Positions 49,870-58,823 of a DNA stretch of 64,000 bases are shown here, piece by piece. The stretch lies in assembly GCA_910588125.1 (NCBI GenBank), contig CAJUPI010000007.1:1-64000 (forward strand). Direction: 5' to 3'. How positions within the stretch are numbered: position 1 is the first letter of the stretch; every line of letters starts with the position of its first letter. This DNA comes from an uncultured Lachnospiraceae bacterium (lineage in GTDB: Bacteria; Bacillota; Clostridia; Lachnospirales; Lachnospiraceae). A program made the translations under genes and the position numbers. The notes under the pieces are model-generated. The model did no database searches, was not told where the DNA came from, and was given only the letters and a program-made list of their open reading frames with translations.

Positions 49870-51258
49870 CTTCAGCCGTTCACCCTGATACAGAGGAACT
49901 AATATTGCTATTGTAAAAACCCTGTTTTTCACTTCCATATGCATTGCCCCATGATAGGCATCAACGGCGGCCCTGATATTTCCAACTCCCAATCCATGCT
50001 CTCCCGGGTTTACTCTCCTGCTTTGGCTGCTTTCCCACCCGTCTGCCAGATCCGTACGGTTTTGCACCTCCAGAAAAAGATATTTTTTTCTTGTTCCGAT
50101 ATCTATCCGGATAAAGGATCCATCCCCGCCCTCTCTCCTGTTTTCTCCTTGCAGCCTGGAACAGGCTTCCAGTGCATTATCCAGAATATTTCCCACTATG
50201 ATACACAGATCGATCTCCTTTACCGGACAATCTGCCGGCAGCCTTGCATCACACTGCCAGTCGATTCCTTTCTCTGCGGCCTCTCTTCTCTTATGGTAGA
50301 GAAGGGCATCTATTACCAGGCTCCCGGTAACCTCGTCACCTGCCTCTATCCCGCCGGCCTTTGCCAGCTCTCTCAAATAAGCTCCTGCCTTCTCCCATTG
50401 CCGGTTCTGTACCAGATTCGTCAGGGCAATTATATGGTTTTTCATGTCATGGCGCAGCCGCTCCGTCTGGCTGTACTGCATTTCCATCATCTGATAATAC
50501 CTTACCTGAGATCGATATCGTTCTCCCGCCCTCTCTTCCCGCTCCATCCGCTCCATTCCAAATACAAAAGATCCGGCTGCTGCCATGGCTAATCCGGTAA
50601 ATATACACATGGCACCGTGGCTGAAAAACTGGTTTTCATATAATCCATATTTTCCCCAATCATGCACCATGATGCCATTACTCGCCGCCCAGTTAGCCAG
50701 ATCTGTCACAAGAACAACACAAAAAAGAGGAACGCTTAAATAGAAATACCAGCTTTTCCTCTTATCAATAAAGAGCGGTTGCAAAGGCTTTGCCAGAAGA
50801 TTCAAGGCTGCTAAATTCGTCCCGCATATTATCAAGGTAATTATTCTTCCAATCCCTGCTTCGATGAGCACTATCGAAGAATGCTCTGCTGCCATGCGGA
50901 TCACAAACAGCCCCATACACCATAGAAAAGACTCACTGAAATTTTGAGTCAGCTCCGTCACAACCACCAGAATTACAGCTGCCAGTAGCTTCTTCTCTTT
51001 TTCTCCCCGAAATATCATCACAGTCAGTCCCACAAGCATCGCATGATTGCCCATGGCATAGAGAATGTAGGGAATCCCTCTGTCCTTTAAACAGAGTATC
51101 ATCACCCCATAGCAGCCAGAAAAAAGCCCTGTAAAGATTCTTTTCTCCCAAAACGTCCCCTGCAAATATCTGGCCAGAAAACAGGAAGCGCACCAGCCAT
51201 ATAAAAGACAATAAACAAGTGAAAAAATTTCATTCCCCATACCCGATACGCTGCTCAT
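49867..51258 (-). CDS. GHKL-type (AgrC-like) sensor histidine kinase
   Basis: This 463-residue kinase has about six N-terminal membrane segments to residue 235, then the phosphorylation helix RLRHDMKNHIIALTNLV near 265, the ATP-binding NILDNALEAC near 360 and GLGVGNIRAAVDAYHG near 430. AgrC-like kinases often sense peptides. No agrD/agrB-like gene was found nearby. It overlaps the regulator gene by four bases. Confidence 0.92.
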   Translation of the reverse strand: MSSVSGMGNEIFSLVYCLLYGWCASCFLARYLQGTFWEKRIFTGLFSGCYGVMILCLKDRGIPYILYAMGNHAMLVGLTVMIFRGEKEKKLLAAVILVVVTELTQNFSESFLWCMGLFVIRMAAEHSSIVLIEAGIGRIITLIICGTNLAALNLLAKPLQPLFIDKRKSWYFYLSVPLFCVVLVTDLANWAASNGIMVHDWGKYGLYENQFFSHGAMCIFTGLAMAAAGSFVFGMERMEREERAGERYRSQVRYYQMMEMQYSQTERLRHDMKNHIIALTNLVQNRQWEKAGAYLRELAKAGGIEAGDEVTGSLVIDALLYHKRREAAEKGIDWQCDARLPADCPVKEIDLCIIVGNILDNALEACSRLQGENRREGGDGSFIRIDIGTRKKYLFLEVQNRTDLADGWESSQSRRVNPGEHGLGVGNIRAAVDAYHGAMHMEVKNRVFTIAILVPLYQGERLK

Positions 51259-51971
51259 AGGATTCTTTCATTCCCTCCCATATAGGCCAGGATTGCCTGG
51301 CAAAATGCCTCGTATCTGCGTCTGGCAATGATGATACGCTCCCCGTTTTCCAGAATCGCTTCCCGCCGGTTGTATCCTTCTACATACTTTAAATTGATCA
51401 GATAACCTTTGTGGCACCGGAAAAAGCCTTTCCCCTCAAGCAGTTTCTCCAAAATTCCCATCTGCTCGTAATAGGTAAAGCTCCCCTGCTCCTGATGTAC
51501 GTCGATCTGCCTGCCCCTGATCTCAAAATACCATACAGAATCCAAAAAAAGCTTTCTCTTTTGCCTTTCCTGGCTCACTATAATATAGTCCCGGCTGGAA
51601 TACCGTTCTTTCTCTACCGCACGCTTTAAAACATTCCTCAGCTTTTCATCCGACACCGGTTTCACCAGATAGTAAAATGCCTCTACATCATAAGCATCAA
51701 AGACATAACTGCGGCTGGAGGACAGAAAAATTAATATTTTTTTAAAGGCAAGCTCGCGGCATCGCCTGGCCGTCTCCATGCCATCCATTTCCTCCATCAG
51801 AATATCCAGGAATATCATATCGAACCGTTCCAAGGACTTTAAAAGCGCTTTTCCACTGCTGAACTGCTCAATGCTGTAAGATATCCGCATTTCCTCCATC
51901 AGACTTTGGATTCTTGCCGATAGATGCAGGCATTCCAGAAGCTCATCATCACAAACCGCAATTGATACCAT
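51255..51971 (-). CDS. LytTR-family response regulator
   Basis: This 238-residue regulator has a receiver domain (VCDDELLECL; Asp56 in MIFLDILMEEMDG) and a LytTR DNA-binding domain (residues 140-235; FFRCHKGYLINLKYVEGYNR). It pairs with the kinase encoded directly downstream. Box pairs with 21-base spacing lie before its own gene and before the coiled-coil gene. Confidence 0.94.
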   Translation of the reverse strand: MVSIAVCDDELLECLHLSARIQSLMEEMRISYSIEQFSSGKALLKSLERFDMIFLDILMEEMDGMETARRCRELAFKKILIFLSSSRSYVFDAYDVEAFYYLVKPVSDEKLRNVLKRAVEKERYSSRDYIIVSQERQKRKLFLDSVWYFEIRGRQIDVHQEQGSFTYYEQMGILEKLLEGKGFFRCHKGYLINLKYVEGYNRREAILENGERIIIARRRYEAFCQAILAYMGGNERIL

Positions 51972-52084
51972 GCTTCCTCCTTCTCGCTTTTTCAGATTGC
52001 CTTATTCTCAGCAATTCCGGCTTTCCTGGTATTTCTTACTTAATGGCTATACTTTTTAAATATGTCGGCAAAAATCAGACAAAA

Positions 52085-52120
52085 ATTCCTTCTATGTTAT
52101 GAATGGGCGAAAATATGTCA
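52085..52120 (-). promoter_or_regulatory. Pair of LytTR-type boxes upstream of the LytTR regulator gene
   Basis: On the minus strand TGACATATTTTCG starts at 52120 and TAACATAGAAGG starts at 52099, exactly 21 bases later. The half-sites share T.ACATA and resemble those at 49834-49869. The position, about 115-150 bases upstream of the regulator start, suits autoregulation. Confidence 0.55.
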
Positions 52121-52131
52121 CAATTGGCTCT

Positions 52132-54042
52132 TCAATCTGTCACCACTACATAGCTGGCTTCCCCAAAAAAGCCCTGTTTAGCCAGTTCCTCCTCCGGCCA
52201 TCTTGCAATCAGCTCATAAACCTTATCCGGCTTAAGTGGGATCACCCAACTTCCGGTATACTCCTTTACCGAAGGTTCTGCTGTCTCTGCCTTCCCAAGC
52301 TGGGAGATATCCCACTCCCGGACAGTCACGCTTTTTGGCATCCTTGTGCAGCTGAGAATATAATCCACCTCCTTAATCCCGTTATAATCCGGAATCTTCA
52401 AAATATCCGTCTTCTCCCGATCGAGGCCCAGAGGATGGCTGCCGCATGCCTCAATGCCTGCCCGCTTTCCGTTCTCCAGCCAATTCCAGGAATAATTGCC
52501 TGACTGTACAATAAACTGCTGCATATTGCTGGACAATACATCCTTTAGCCCCATTGGGGGAGCTGAGGTCAGAAGCAGATCCTGTTGTGCCGATCTCTCT
52601 TCCGATTCTCCCTCCGGATTCCTGCACACTCCCAAAAACAGCCAGATACCATGATAATCATCTCGAATAGCAAACAAAAACGGGCGGTTAAGAATCATCT
52701 CGGCGATCTCCTCATTCTCGATCATTGCTCCCCTGGCCATGGCCATCATGGTGTAAGCCGCACCTTCCACTCCATTCTCGTCCACACCGATATGCGTCTC
52801 CTGAATCACATCTGATACCATCAGCGGCTCCGGAGAAATCCCGCCAAATTCCGCCTGTCCATCAAACATCCGCTCCATTCCCATGGCTTTTAAGATATCC
52901 TGCAGGGGATAGCTGCTCCCAAAATCAAATTTCGGGACCTTCCAGATCACTTTGCCGCTGACCCAATCCTCCTCCACCTCCAGAGCCTCTTTAAGCCTCT
53001 CTGGACTTTCCAAAAATTCTCCCACGGTTCGCCCCTCATCTGGCAACAGAAACATCATCCGGCAACCATTGTTCGTCGCCAAATAGGACAAAGTAAAGCC
53101 TTCTCCTTTTTTGAAGGCTCCTTCCCTCTGCGTCCGGTTCAGATAAGGCACCGTATCCTGTCCTCCATTCTCGAGATAAAATACATCTTCCTGTGTCATT
53201 TCCTCAGAAAATGGCTCTGCCCATCCGCCATAAAAATACAATGTGTTCAGAATAACTAAAAGCGTTGACGGATCTATATCAAGCTGCGGCGCAAGTATGC
53301 CGTTTGTCTTTTGGGCAATCCATTCTCCCATTCGCTTTCCTGTATCCGGCTTTCCAAAATCCACCCCATAGGAGGATGCAAAAAAATTCTCCGCCGCCAG
53401 CTTCTGATACTCTTCATAAACATTGAGCTGATCGGATATCCACAAAGAGTTGCCCAATTGTATGGCGCTTTGATAGTCCTCCATACCATAGTGCGCCATT
53501 CTTTCCTGATCTCTCTGGCTGCCATATCCATATGACTGATAAAGCCTCCGGCACTGTTTTGCCAGCTCCTTCTGATCTTTCACCCCCAACTTTTCCAGGA
53601 TCTGATCCGCAGTCTTTCCCCGGGCGCCGCAGCCTGCCAGCGCCAGAGTGTAATAAAGGCTTAATGGGCTGTAATTCCCATTATCCGAAACCTCTTTTAA
53701 AACTGCACTTCCGCTTTCATAAGCAAACCGATCCAGCCCTTCTGCGAACGCCTCCGAGATCTCGTTCTCGGCCAGAAGCTGATTCCAACCCTCGTAATCC
53801 TCCGGGGAAAGCTCAGCCTTCTCCGGCTCCTTCGCCTCCCACGTTTTCCCCTTGCTGTAGTTTTGCTTCTCCATGGATTCCTCCTCTTCCTTTTCCGGCA
53901 TATGAAGTTTCGCTACAGAGCTTTCCTCGGCCTCTTGCTTCTGTGCCGGCAATGCTTCCGGCTGTTGGCAGCCGGTAATTACCGACGATGTCATGGCGGC
54001 CGCCAGCAGACAGGCTGTCAACTGTTTTCTGTTTTTTCTCAT
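52132..54042 (-). CDS. Serpin-family lipoprotein with C-terminal extension
   Basis: This 636-residue protein has a lipoprotein signal with lipobox ITGC (Cys25), an acidic linker to about residue 80, a serpin domain (about 95-490) and about 145 further residues of no recognised family. Serpin hallmarks are NYSPLSLYYTLALAGCGARG, LVILNTLYFYGGWAEPF, GVDENGVEGAAYTMMA (hinge) and NRPFLFAIRDDYHGIWLFLG. Serpins trap proteases by loop insertion; the small residues in the hinge suggest inhibition is possible. Anchored outside the cell it could guard against host or rival proteases. The LytTR system follows on the same strand. Confidence 0.9.
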   Translation of the reverse strand: MRKNRKQLTACLLAAAMTSSVITGCQQPEALPAQKQEAEESSVAKLHMPEKEEEESMEKQNYSKGKTWEAKEPEKAELSPEDYEGWNQLLAENEISEAFAEGLDRFAYESGSAVLKEVSDNGNYSPLSLYYTLALAGCGARGKTADQILEKLGVKDQKELAKQCRRLYQSYGYGSQRDQERMAHYGMEDYQSAIQLGNSLWISDQLNVYEEYQKLAAENFFASSYGVDFGKPDTGKRMGEWIAQKTNGILAPQLDIDPSTLLVILNTLYFYGGWAEPFSEEMTQEDVFYLENGGQDTVPYLNRTQREGAFKKGEGFTLSYLATNNGCRMMFLLPDEGRTVGEFLESPERLKEALEVEEDWVSGKVIWKVPKFDFGSSYPLQDILKAMGMERMFDGQAEFGGISPEPLMVSDVIQETHIGVDENGVEGAAYTMMAMARGAMIENEEIAEMILNRPFLFAIRDDYHGIWLFLGVCRNPEGESEERSAQQDLLLTSAPPMGLKDVLSSNMQQFIVQSGNYSWNWLENGKRAGIEACGSHPLGLDREKTDILKIPDYNGIKEVDYILSCTRMPKSVTVREWDISQLGKAETAEPSVKEYTGSWVIPLKPDKVYELIARWPEEELAKQGFFGEASYVVVTD

Positions 54043-54103
54043 ATTCTTCCCTCCCTTGCCACTTTAATCATCATTTGTGAAACGCCTATCCCAAACAGCA
54101 ATG

Positions 54104-54411
54104 TCATTCAGTTAATTTTCTCAAAAGGTACGCCAGGGAAAAAGGAGCAGAAAGCAGCCGAAAATGGCCTGCTGCTTTTTCCGGTTTCGGGATCAAGAAT
54201 TCCTAAAATCTCTGATTTTGCGAAAAGCGAAACGAAAATCCCCTAACTCGCTTCGCTCAGACAGAGTGGATTTTCGTTTCCACGCAAAATTCAGGGATTT
54301 AAGGATTTCTAAATCCCTGCAAAGTCAAAATCTGCAGGCCATTTTCGGCCGCTTCCCACTCCTTTTTCCCTGGCTGAGTATTCTCAGAGCTAAACTTAAT
54401 GACAGTTTCCT
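54104..54411. repeat. Dispersed repeat family 1, full-length copy B
   Basis: About 308 bases with imperfectly palindromic arms: each end carries TGTCATTMAGTTWA (reading inwards), then CTGAG/CTCAA, then CCAGGGAAAAAGGAG, CGAAAATGGCCTGC and finally CGAAAAT..CGAAGCGAG near the centre (54247-54262). Copies A, C, D and E match parts of it. It has no reading frame of note. It fills the gap between the serpin and ybaK genes. Confidence 0.85.
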
Positions 54412-54500
54412 CAACAGGCAGCATTTTCACGGTTATAAAAACAATACGAACGGCAAAGGAAATTTTATGGAAAATTCATCACCGGATTGGATGTTTTTTC

Positions 54501-54977
54501 TTAGTCCGTCACTACGTCCGCCACCTGATAAGAAATCACCTTTTTCAAATCCTCCGGAGAAAGCTCTACCTGCACCCCGATCCTTCCACCACTGAAAATA
54601 AAGCTCTCTAATCCCTCTGCCTGTTTATCCAATGTTGTGGGGAAAAACTTTTTCATCCCGATGGGAGAACAGCCGCCATGGACATACCCCGTAAGAGACA
54701 AAAGTTCCTTTGCCTTTAACATGGCGACAGACTTTTCTCCCACTGCCTTTGCCGCCTTTTTCAGATCCAGCTCTCTTTCCACCGGAATAACAAACACATA
54801 ATGCTGCCTGCTTTTGCCCTCGGTTACCAGTGTCTTAAAAACCCGATCCGGATCCTCTCCGAGCATCCTTGCCACCTCGCCGCCGCCAAACGCCCTGGTA
54901 TTTTCATAAAAATGCGCATGGTATGGTATTTTTTTCTGTTCCAGAATCCGCATAACATTTGTTTTTTCTTCTTTCAT
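54501..54977 (-). CDS. ybaK: YbaK/EbsC-type Cys-tRNA(Pro) deacylase
   Basis: This 158-residue editing enzyme hydrolyses mischarged tRNA, mainly Cys-tRNA(Pro). Family features are FKTLVTEGKSRQHYVFVIPV near residue 46, a conserved Lys, LDLKKAAKAVGEKSVAML and GYVHGGCSPIGMKKFFPT near 97. The gene is single. Confidence 0.93.
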   Translation of the reverse strand: MKEEKTNVMRILEQKKIPYHAHFYENTRAFGGGEVARMLGEDPDRVFKTLVTEGKSRQHYVFVIPVERELDLKKAAKAVGEKSVAMLKAKELLSLTGYVHGGCSPIGMKKFFPTTLDKQAEGLESFIFSGGRIGVQVELSPEDLKKVISYQVADVVTD

Positions 54978-55051
54978 AATATCTTCCCACTTCTCCTTCT
55001 CCAGCTTCCACAGCCCTTACATATTAAACCGTCGTTTTGTTCTCTTTACAT

Positions 55052-55079
55052 ATTATAATATATATCTGCCATTTATCAA
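55052..55079 (-). promoter_or_regulatory. Promoter of ybaK
   Basis: On the minus strand TTGATA (55079-55074) and TATAAT (55057-55052) are 16 bases apart, about 75 bases upstream of the ATG. Confidence 0.65.
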
Positions 55080-55126
55080 CTCCTTGATGATAACCCAAAT
55101 CCCCTGGCGAATTTCTCCATAAACAA

Positions 55127-55170
55127 CAATAAAAATATGCAGGCCCCGAAATCACATTTCTTGGCCTGCA
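55127..55170 (-). terminator. Terminator of sulfotransferase module 2
   Basis: On the minus strand TGCAGGCC (55170-55163) pairs with GGCCTGCA (55145-55138), followed by TATTTTTATTG. It lies 80 bases beyond the sulfotransferase stop. Confidence 0.8.
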
Positions 55171-55249
55171 CACTTTATTTTATCCACTCCCATAAGATAA
55201 CTTACATGACTTTAAATTCTAACCCCCCGCGCAGCCGGTTTTCCAGCCA

Positions 55250-57118
55250 TCAGCAATGAATCTTAATCCCTGTCTCAAACTTTTCATCATCCACGATCAC
55301 GCGCACATCATAATCGCCGGAAAGCCCTGCCTTATTCACGCTCAGCATAATAGCGCGCCCATCCTTATTAATAAAGGTGCCGCAGCAAAGAGCTTCAAAC
55401 TTGTTGGCCGCTGTGGAGATATAGTAGCGATGCTTCTCATCCCCCTGCTCCAGCATCAGCATTACCAGCTGTCCCTTCTCAAAGACTGCCTTGTAGGTGA
55501 AACGGTCGTCCTCTTCAATCAGCTCCGAACCATACTTCTCCGGAATCAGCACACCAGACGGCTCCAACGGAATATCCGTATCAAACTCTTTGGTCACTCC
55601 CATAGCGCCCAGGAAGCATCCCTTCCCCATAGAAAGATTCTCCTGATCATGGTAAAGATGAAGCTTCTCCGCCCGGTAGAAGTTCCCTTCCACCTCCAAC
55701 TCCATCATCACCTGGTCATCCAATACCTCCACCGTGATACTTCTGGTGGACACATCCGGATCATCCTGCATCAATGCGGCAAATTGCTCTGAAGCTTCCC
55801 CCTTATAGTACTGAATGCCACCAGAATGGACCATATAGTGGCCTTCCTTATAATATTCCACATTGCAAATATACGAGGAGAAGAATTCCTGGCCTCTCTC
55901 CTTACCATACTGCCATACCTGGCGGATAGTCATATCATCTGTATTGATCTTATAACGTACGCCACGGGAGAAATTATCCTTGTTCAAACGGTACTGCTCT
56001 CTGATCTTGGAACGGAAATGGCCGTTGTCAAAACACATCACATCGCCGTCCGGCGTAATCAGGTTCGCATGCTGCTCATACTGCCAGTCAAACTCACCGT
56101 CTCCAACAGGTGTGAAGAAATATTTCTGATATTTCTCCGGCCATCCGGTTGGATCCCCGATAATCCAGTTCAGCTCCCCACTGTCATAATCAATATTCAC
56201 CATAGAGTCAATATGGCGTCCGGAGAAAGTCAGGGAATTGGTATTTTTATCATACCATACTGCATTGTTATGGAACCAGTCATGGGCAGACCAGCTTCCT
56301 GATTTGCTGCAGCCCGGATCCAAAAACTTCTTATAATCCCAGGTTTTTAAAATCTCACCCGTATTGCGATCCACCAGGACACACATATCCTCCACCGTGT
56401 CACTTCTCAAATCCTCGGTCAGAACCAGCAGATTGCCGTCTTCCATCTCAAACTGATCGTGGTGATAGCCGCCCGGGATGCCAAATTCCTTGTAAATCTT
56501 ACCCACCATGCTCATCTCATAAATTCCCGACATATAGTAAGGAATCTGCAACAGGCGGTTGGTTCCCACGCAGATATTGCCATTCTTCAAACGCTTTAAG
56601 TCAAATACTACCGGAATATTGAGATACCACCGGATCTCACCCTGATAGTCAAAGCCAGTAGCAAGCTGAGTCAGAGCTGGTGTGATAATGATAACCTGAT
56701 CCCGCAGGTAACCGGCCGTAGTATTCATATGTACCAGCTTCGGCACATCCTTGCCCAAAGGCTCTGTCTTAATATGGATCGTTTTCTTATAACCCCGGTA
56801 CAATTCAATCTCTACCGTGTTGTCATAATCCGCATACAAGCCAAGAACCGGCAAAATATGAGTCTTGGCCCGAGGGAATGTATGACGGATATCTCCCAGG
56901 GGATGCTCCTTTCCCAACACGGTTACTGTCACCGCGGTTTCCTTTTCTGTCTTAAAGAGCACTACCGCAGCCAGTGGATTGATCAAATAAGGATTGTATT
57001 TGACAAGCGGCTCCTCAATGGTATAATTACCGGCCTCAAACTCCGCCAGCATAGCAGCTTCCGCCTCCGCCTGACGGGTCAGGATTGACGGCAGGAACGA
57101 ATACTTAATGGACTCCAT
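55250..57118 (-). CDS. Arylsulfate sulfotransferase (ASST), module 2, cytoplasmic type
   Basis: This 622-residue protein is a close homologue of the one at 26764-28641, collinear from end to end. It has the same candidate active-site blocks: GGYHHDQFEMEDGN, DWFHNNAVWYDKN, FSGRHIDSMVNIDYD and QYEQHANLITPDG. The first 20 residues are polar (MESIKYSFLPSILTRQAEAE), so there is no signal peptide. It lies 68 bases downstream of transporter 2 on the same strand and ends at its own terminator. It presumably differs from copy 1 in donor or acceptor phenol. Confidence 0.88.
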   Translation of the reverse strand: MESIKYSFLPSILTRQAEAEAAMLAEFEAGNYTIEEPLVKYNPYLINPLAAVVLFKTEKETAVTVTVLGKEHPLGDIRHTFPRAKTHILPVLGLYADYDNTVEIELYRGYKKTIHIKTEPLGKDVPKLVHMNTTAGYLRDQVIIITPALTQLATGFDYQGEIRWYLNIPVVFDLKRLKNGNICVGTNRLLQIPYYMSGIYEMSMVGKIYKEFGIPGGYHHDQFEMEDGNLLVLTEDLRSDTVEDMCVLVDRNTGEILKTWDYKKFLDPGCSKSGSWSAHDWFHNNAVWYDKNTNSLTFSGRHIDSMVNIDYDSGELNWIIGDPTGWPEKYQKYFFTPVGDGEFDWQYEQHANLITPDGDVMCFDNGHFRSKIREQYRLNKDNFSRGVRYKINTDDMTIRQVWQYGKERGQEFFSSYICNVEYYKEGHYMVHSGGIQYYKGEASEQFAALMQDDPDVSTRSITVEVLDDQVMMELEVEGNFYRAEKLHLYHDQENLSMGKGCFLGAMGVTKEFDTDIPLEPSGVLIPEKYGSELIEEDDRFTYKAVFEKGQLVMLMLEQGDEKHRYYISTAANKFEALCCGTFINKDGRAIMLSVNKAGLSGDYDVRVIVDDEKFETGIKIHC

Positions 57119-57186
57119 AAAAACTCCTCCTTCTAAAAAATAAGATATGATAAAACACTGCCCTTAAAAGACAAGGGTATTGTTGC

Positions 57187-58662
57187 TTAATGGATCAGAG
57201 CTGTGGCAATCGGAATTCCCACCACAATCACCAGTATTAGCTCAATAACCGCAAACATTATGGTATGCTTGTAAATCTCTCCCGATTTCAGCCATTCCTT
57301 ATTACCATGAATCATCGCCGCAAAAGGTGAAGCTGAAGGCGTAACGGAAGCGCTTGCCAGTACAAAAATGATGATCAGTGATGTGATCGGCGCCGAATTA
57401 ATCCCACTTGACAGGCAAAACGAGGCGATAACCGGTTGCATCAGCATTCCCACCACCAAACTGTTGCAGATATTGGTCAGTATTAATGTAATCACCAACA
57501 ATGTCACATAGAATGCCACCAATGACATACTGCTGAAAATCGGGCGCAGAATTGTATTGAGGAAAGCCGAAATGCCTGTAGACTCATTTGTCAGCACACT
57601 TCCCAAAAGAATCGCAGCCGTACAGAGGAAAAACGTCCCCCAGGCAAAACCATTTAATACCTTGTTGAATGGCAACACCGGCTCATGCTTTTCCTTATCC
57701 AGGCTGACACAGCAAAGCAATGCCGTATAGCCCAGGGCAATCCCATAATTGTTGACGCTCAAAAACTGCATAATCCTCAGCTTTGGCATCATACTTGGCA
57801 ACAGCATGGTCAGGATATAGATCACAAAGGAGACTGCCATAAACTTCTGATTGCCGTTTAATGGAGGCAGCGGATTCTTCTTCAACATCTCCACATCCAG
57901 ATTCTTCAGCTTCGACACATCCGGCCGCAAAATATATTTGCAGAACAGTACAATCACCACGATGGATACAAAGCCATAGATCAGGGCCACGGCCAGATAA
58001 CCGGCACTGTTAATCATGACCTTATTCCCCATATTTTCTGTAATCCCGGCATAGTTGCCGATCAGGGCCAGCGAGTTCCCGCTGTACGGCGGCACCGGAA
58101 AACCCAGCAGCGTAGCAATCGCCACCAGAATCAGCATGATTGTGGGATACTTCTCTCCCTTTTGGATCCCAATCTCCTGGAAAATATCATAAAGCACCGG
58201 CCAGAACAAAAAGATCGGAGAAAACGGCCCCACAAAAGCAGCCATCAGCATAGCGCCCACCATCAGCATAGCGGTAAATACCCAGGGACGCCCATTGTTA
58301 ATCTTCATGGTCAGGAAAAACCGCCCGATATAAGCAGTCAACTTATTATATACCATAGAATTCATGACAATCATCAAAAACAACATCTGGATCACAACCG
58401 GATTTCCAAAAGCCGCCGACAATACCTGATTCATCGGTGCATAGCTGGACACCCCGATCATAAAGATACTTAAGAGGCTGGACCATACCGGATCTACTGT
58501 AGTCCAGAGATATAAAGTGCCAATAAATACCCCGATGATCTCCATGCCGACAGGTGTGACTTCCGGAAGCGGCAACGGCAAATAGCGGAACAATAGCATG
58601 ATCGCCACTCCCACCAGGGAGTGAACTGTCCGGCGGCTGACTAAAGCTGAAGAATTGCTCAT
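57187..58662 (-). CDS. Anion-type transporter, module 2 (491 aa)
   Basis: A membrane protein of exactly the same length as transporter 1 with the same landmarks: LPLPEVTPVGMEIIGVFIGT near residue 29, NPLPPLNGNQK near 250, TNICNSLVVGMLMQP near 397 and SPFAAMIHGNKEW near 444. About 11-13 membrane segments. It belongs to the broad SLC13/CitM-like ion transporter group. Its promoter carries a perfect Crp/Fnr-type palindrome shared with the divergent regulator gene. The link with a sulfotransferase suggests import of aryl sulfates or exchange of sulfated products (inference). Confidence 0.75.
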   Translation of the reverse strand: MSNSSALVSRRTVHSLVGVAIMLLFRYLPLPLPEVTPVGMEIIGVFIGTLYLWTTVDPVWSSLLSIFMIGVSSYAPMNQVLSAAFGNPVVIQMLFLMIVMNSMVYNKLTAYIGRFFLTMKINNGRPWVFTAMLMVGAMLMAAFVGPFSPIFLFWPVLYDIFQEIGIQKGEKYPTIMLILVAIATLLGFPVPPYSGNSLALIGNYAGITENMGNKVMINSAGYLAVALIYGFVSIVVIVLFCKYILRPDVSKLKNLDVEMLKKNPLPPLNGNQKFMAVSFVIYILTMLLPSMMPKLRIMQFLSVNNYGIALGYTALLCCVSLDKEKHEPVLPFNKVLNGFAWGTFFLCTAAILLGSVLTNESTGISAFLNTILRPIFSSMSLVAFYVTLLVITLILTNICNSLVVGMLMQPVIASFCLSSGINSAPITSLIIIFVLASASVTPSASPFAAMIHGNKEWLKSGEIYKHTIMFAVIELILVIVVGIPIATALIH

Positions 58663-58700
58663 TGGTAAATACCTCCATTCTTTTTATGAAAACTGTTATT

Positions 58701-58741
58701 ATTTTAACATCTCTTTCGTTATTTTAGCATAACATATGTTA
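58701..58741 (-). promoter_or_regulatory. Crp/Fnr-type operator and -10 of transporter gene 2
   Basis: TAACATATGTTA (58730-58741) is a perfect 12-base palindrome. On the minus strand TAAAAT (58706-58701) ends 34.5 bases from its centre, giving position -41.5. On the plus strand the same site lies about 57 bases before the predicted start of the regulator gene (TATACT at 58781-58786), so it could also control that gene. Confidence 0.8.
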
Positions 58742-58823
58742 AGTTTTTCAAAAAATATAGCAAAATTTAATAAATAGTGGTATACTGTTCTCAGAAGTAA
58801 TTTATCAAGGACGGTAGAGCATT

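Noticed and set aside
51972..52131. A hidden agrD-like peptide gene beside the AgrC-type kinase
   Set aside because: No short frame with a ribosome site and a Cys-containing core was found between the serpin and regulator genes, and no agrB is present.
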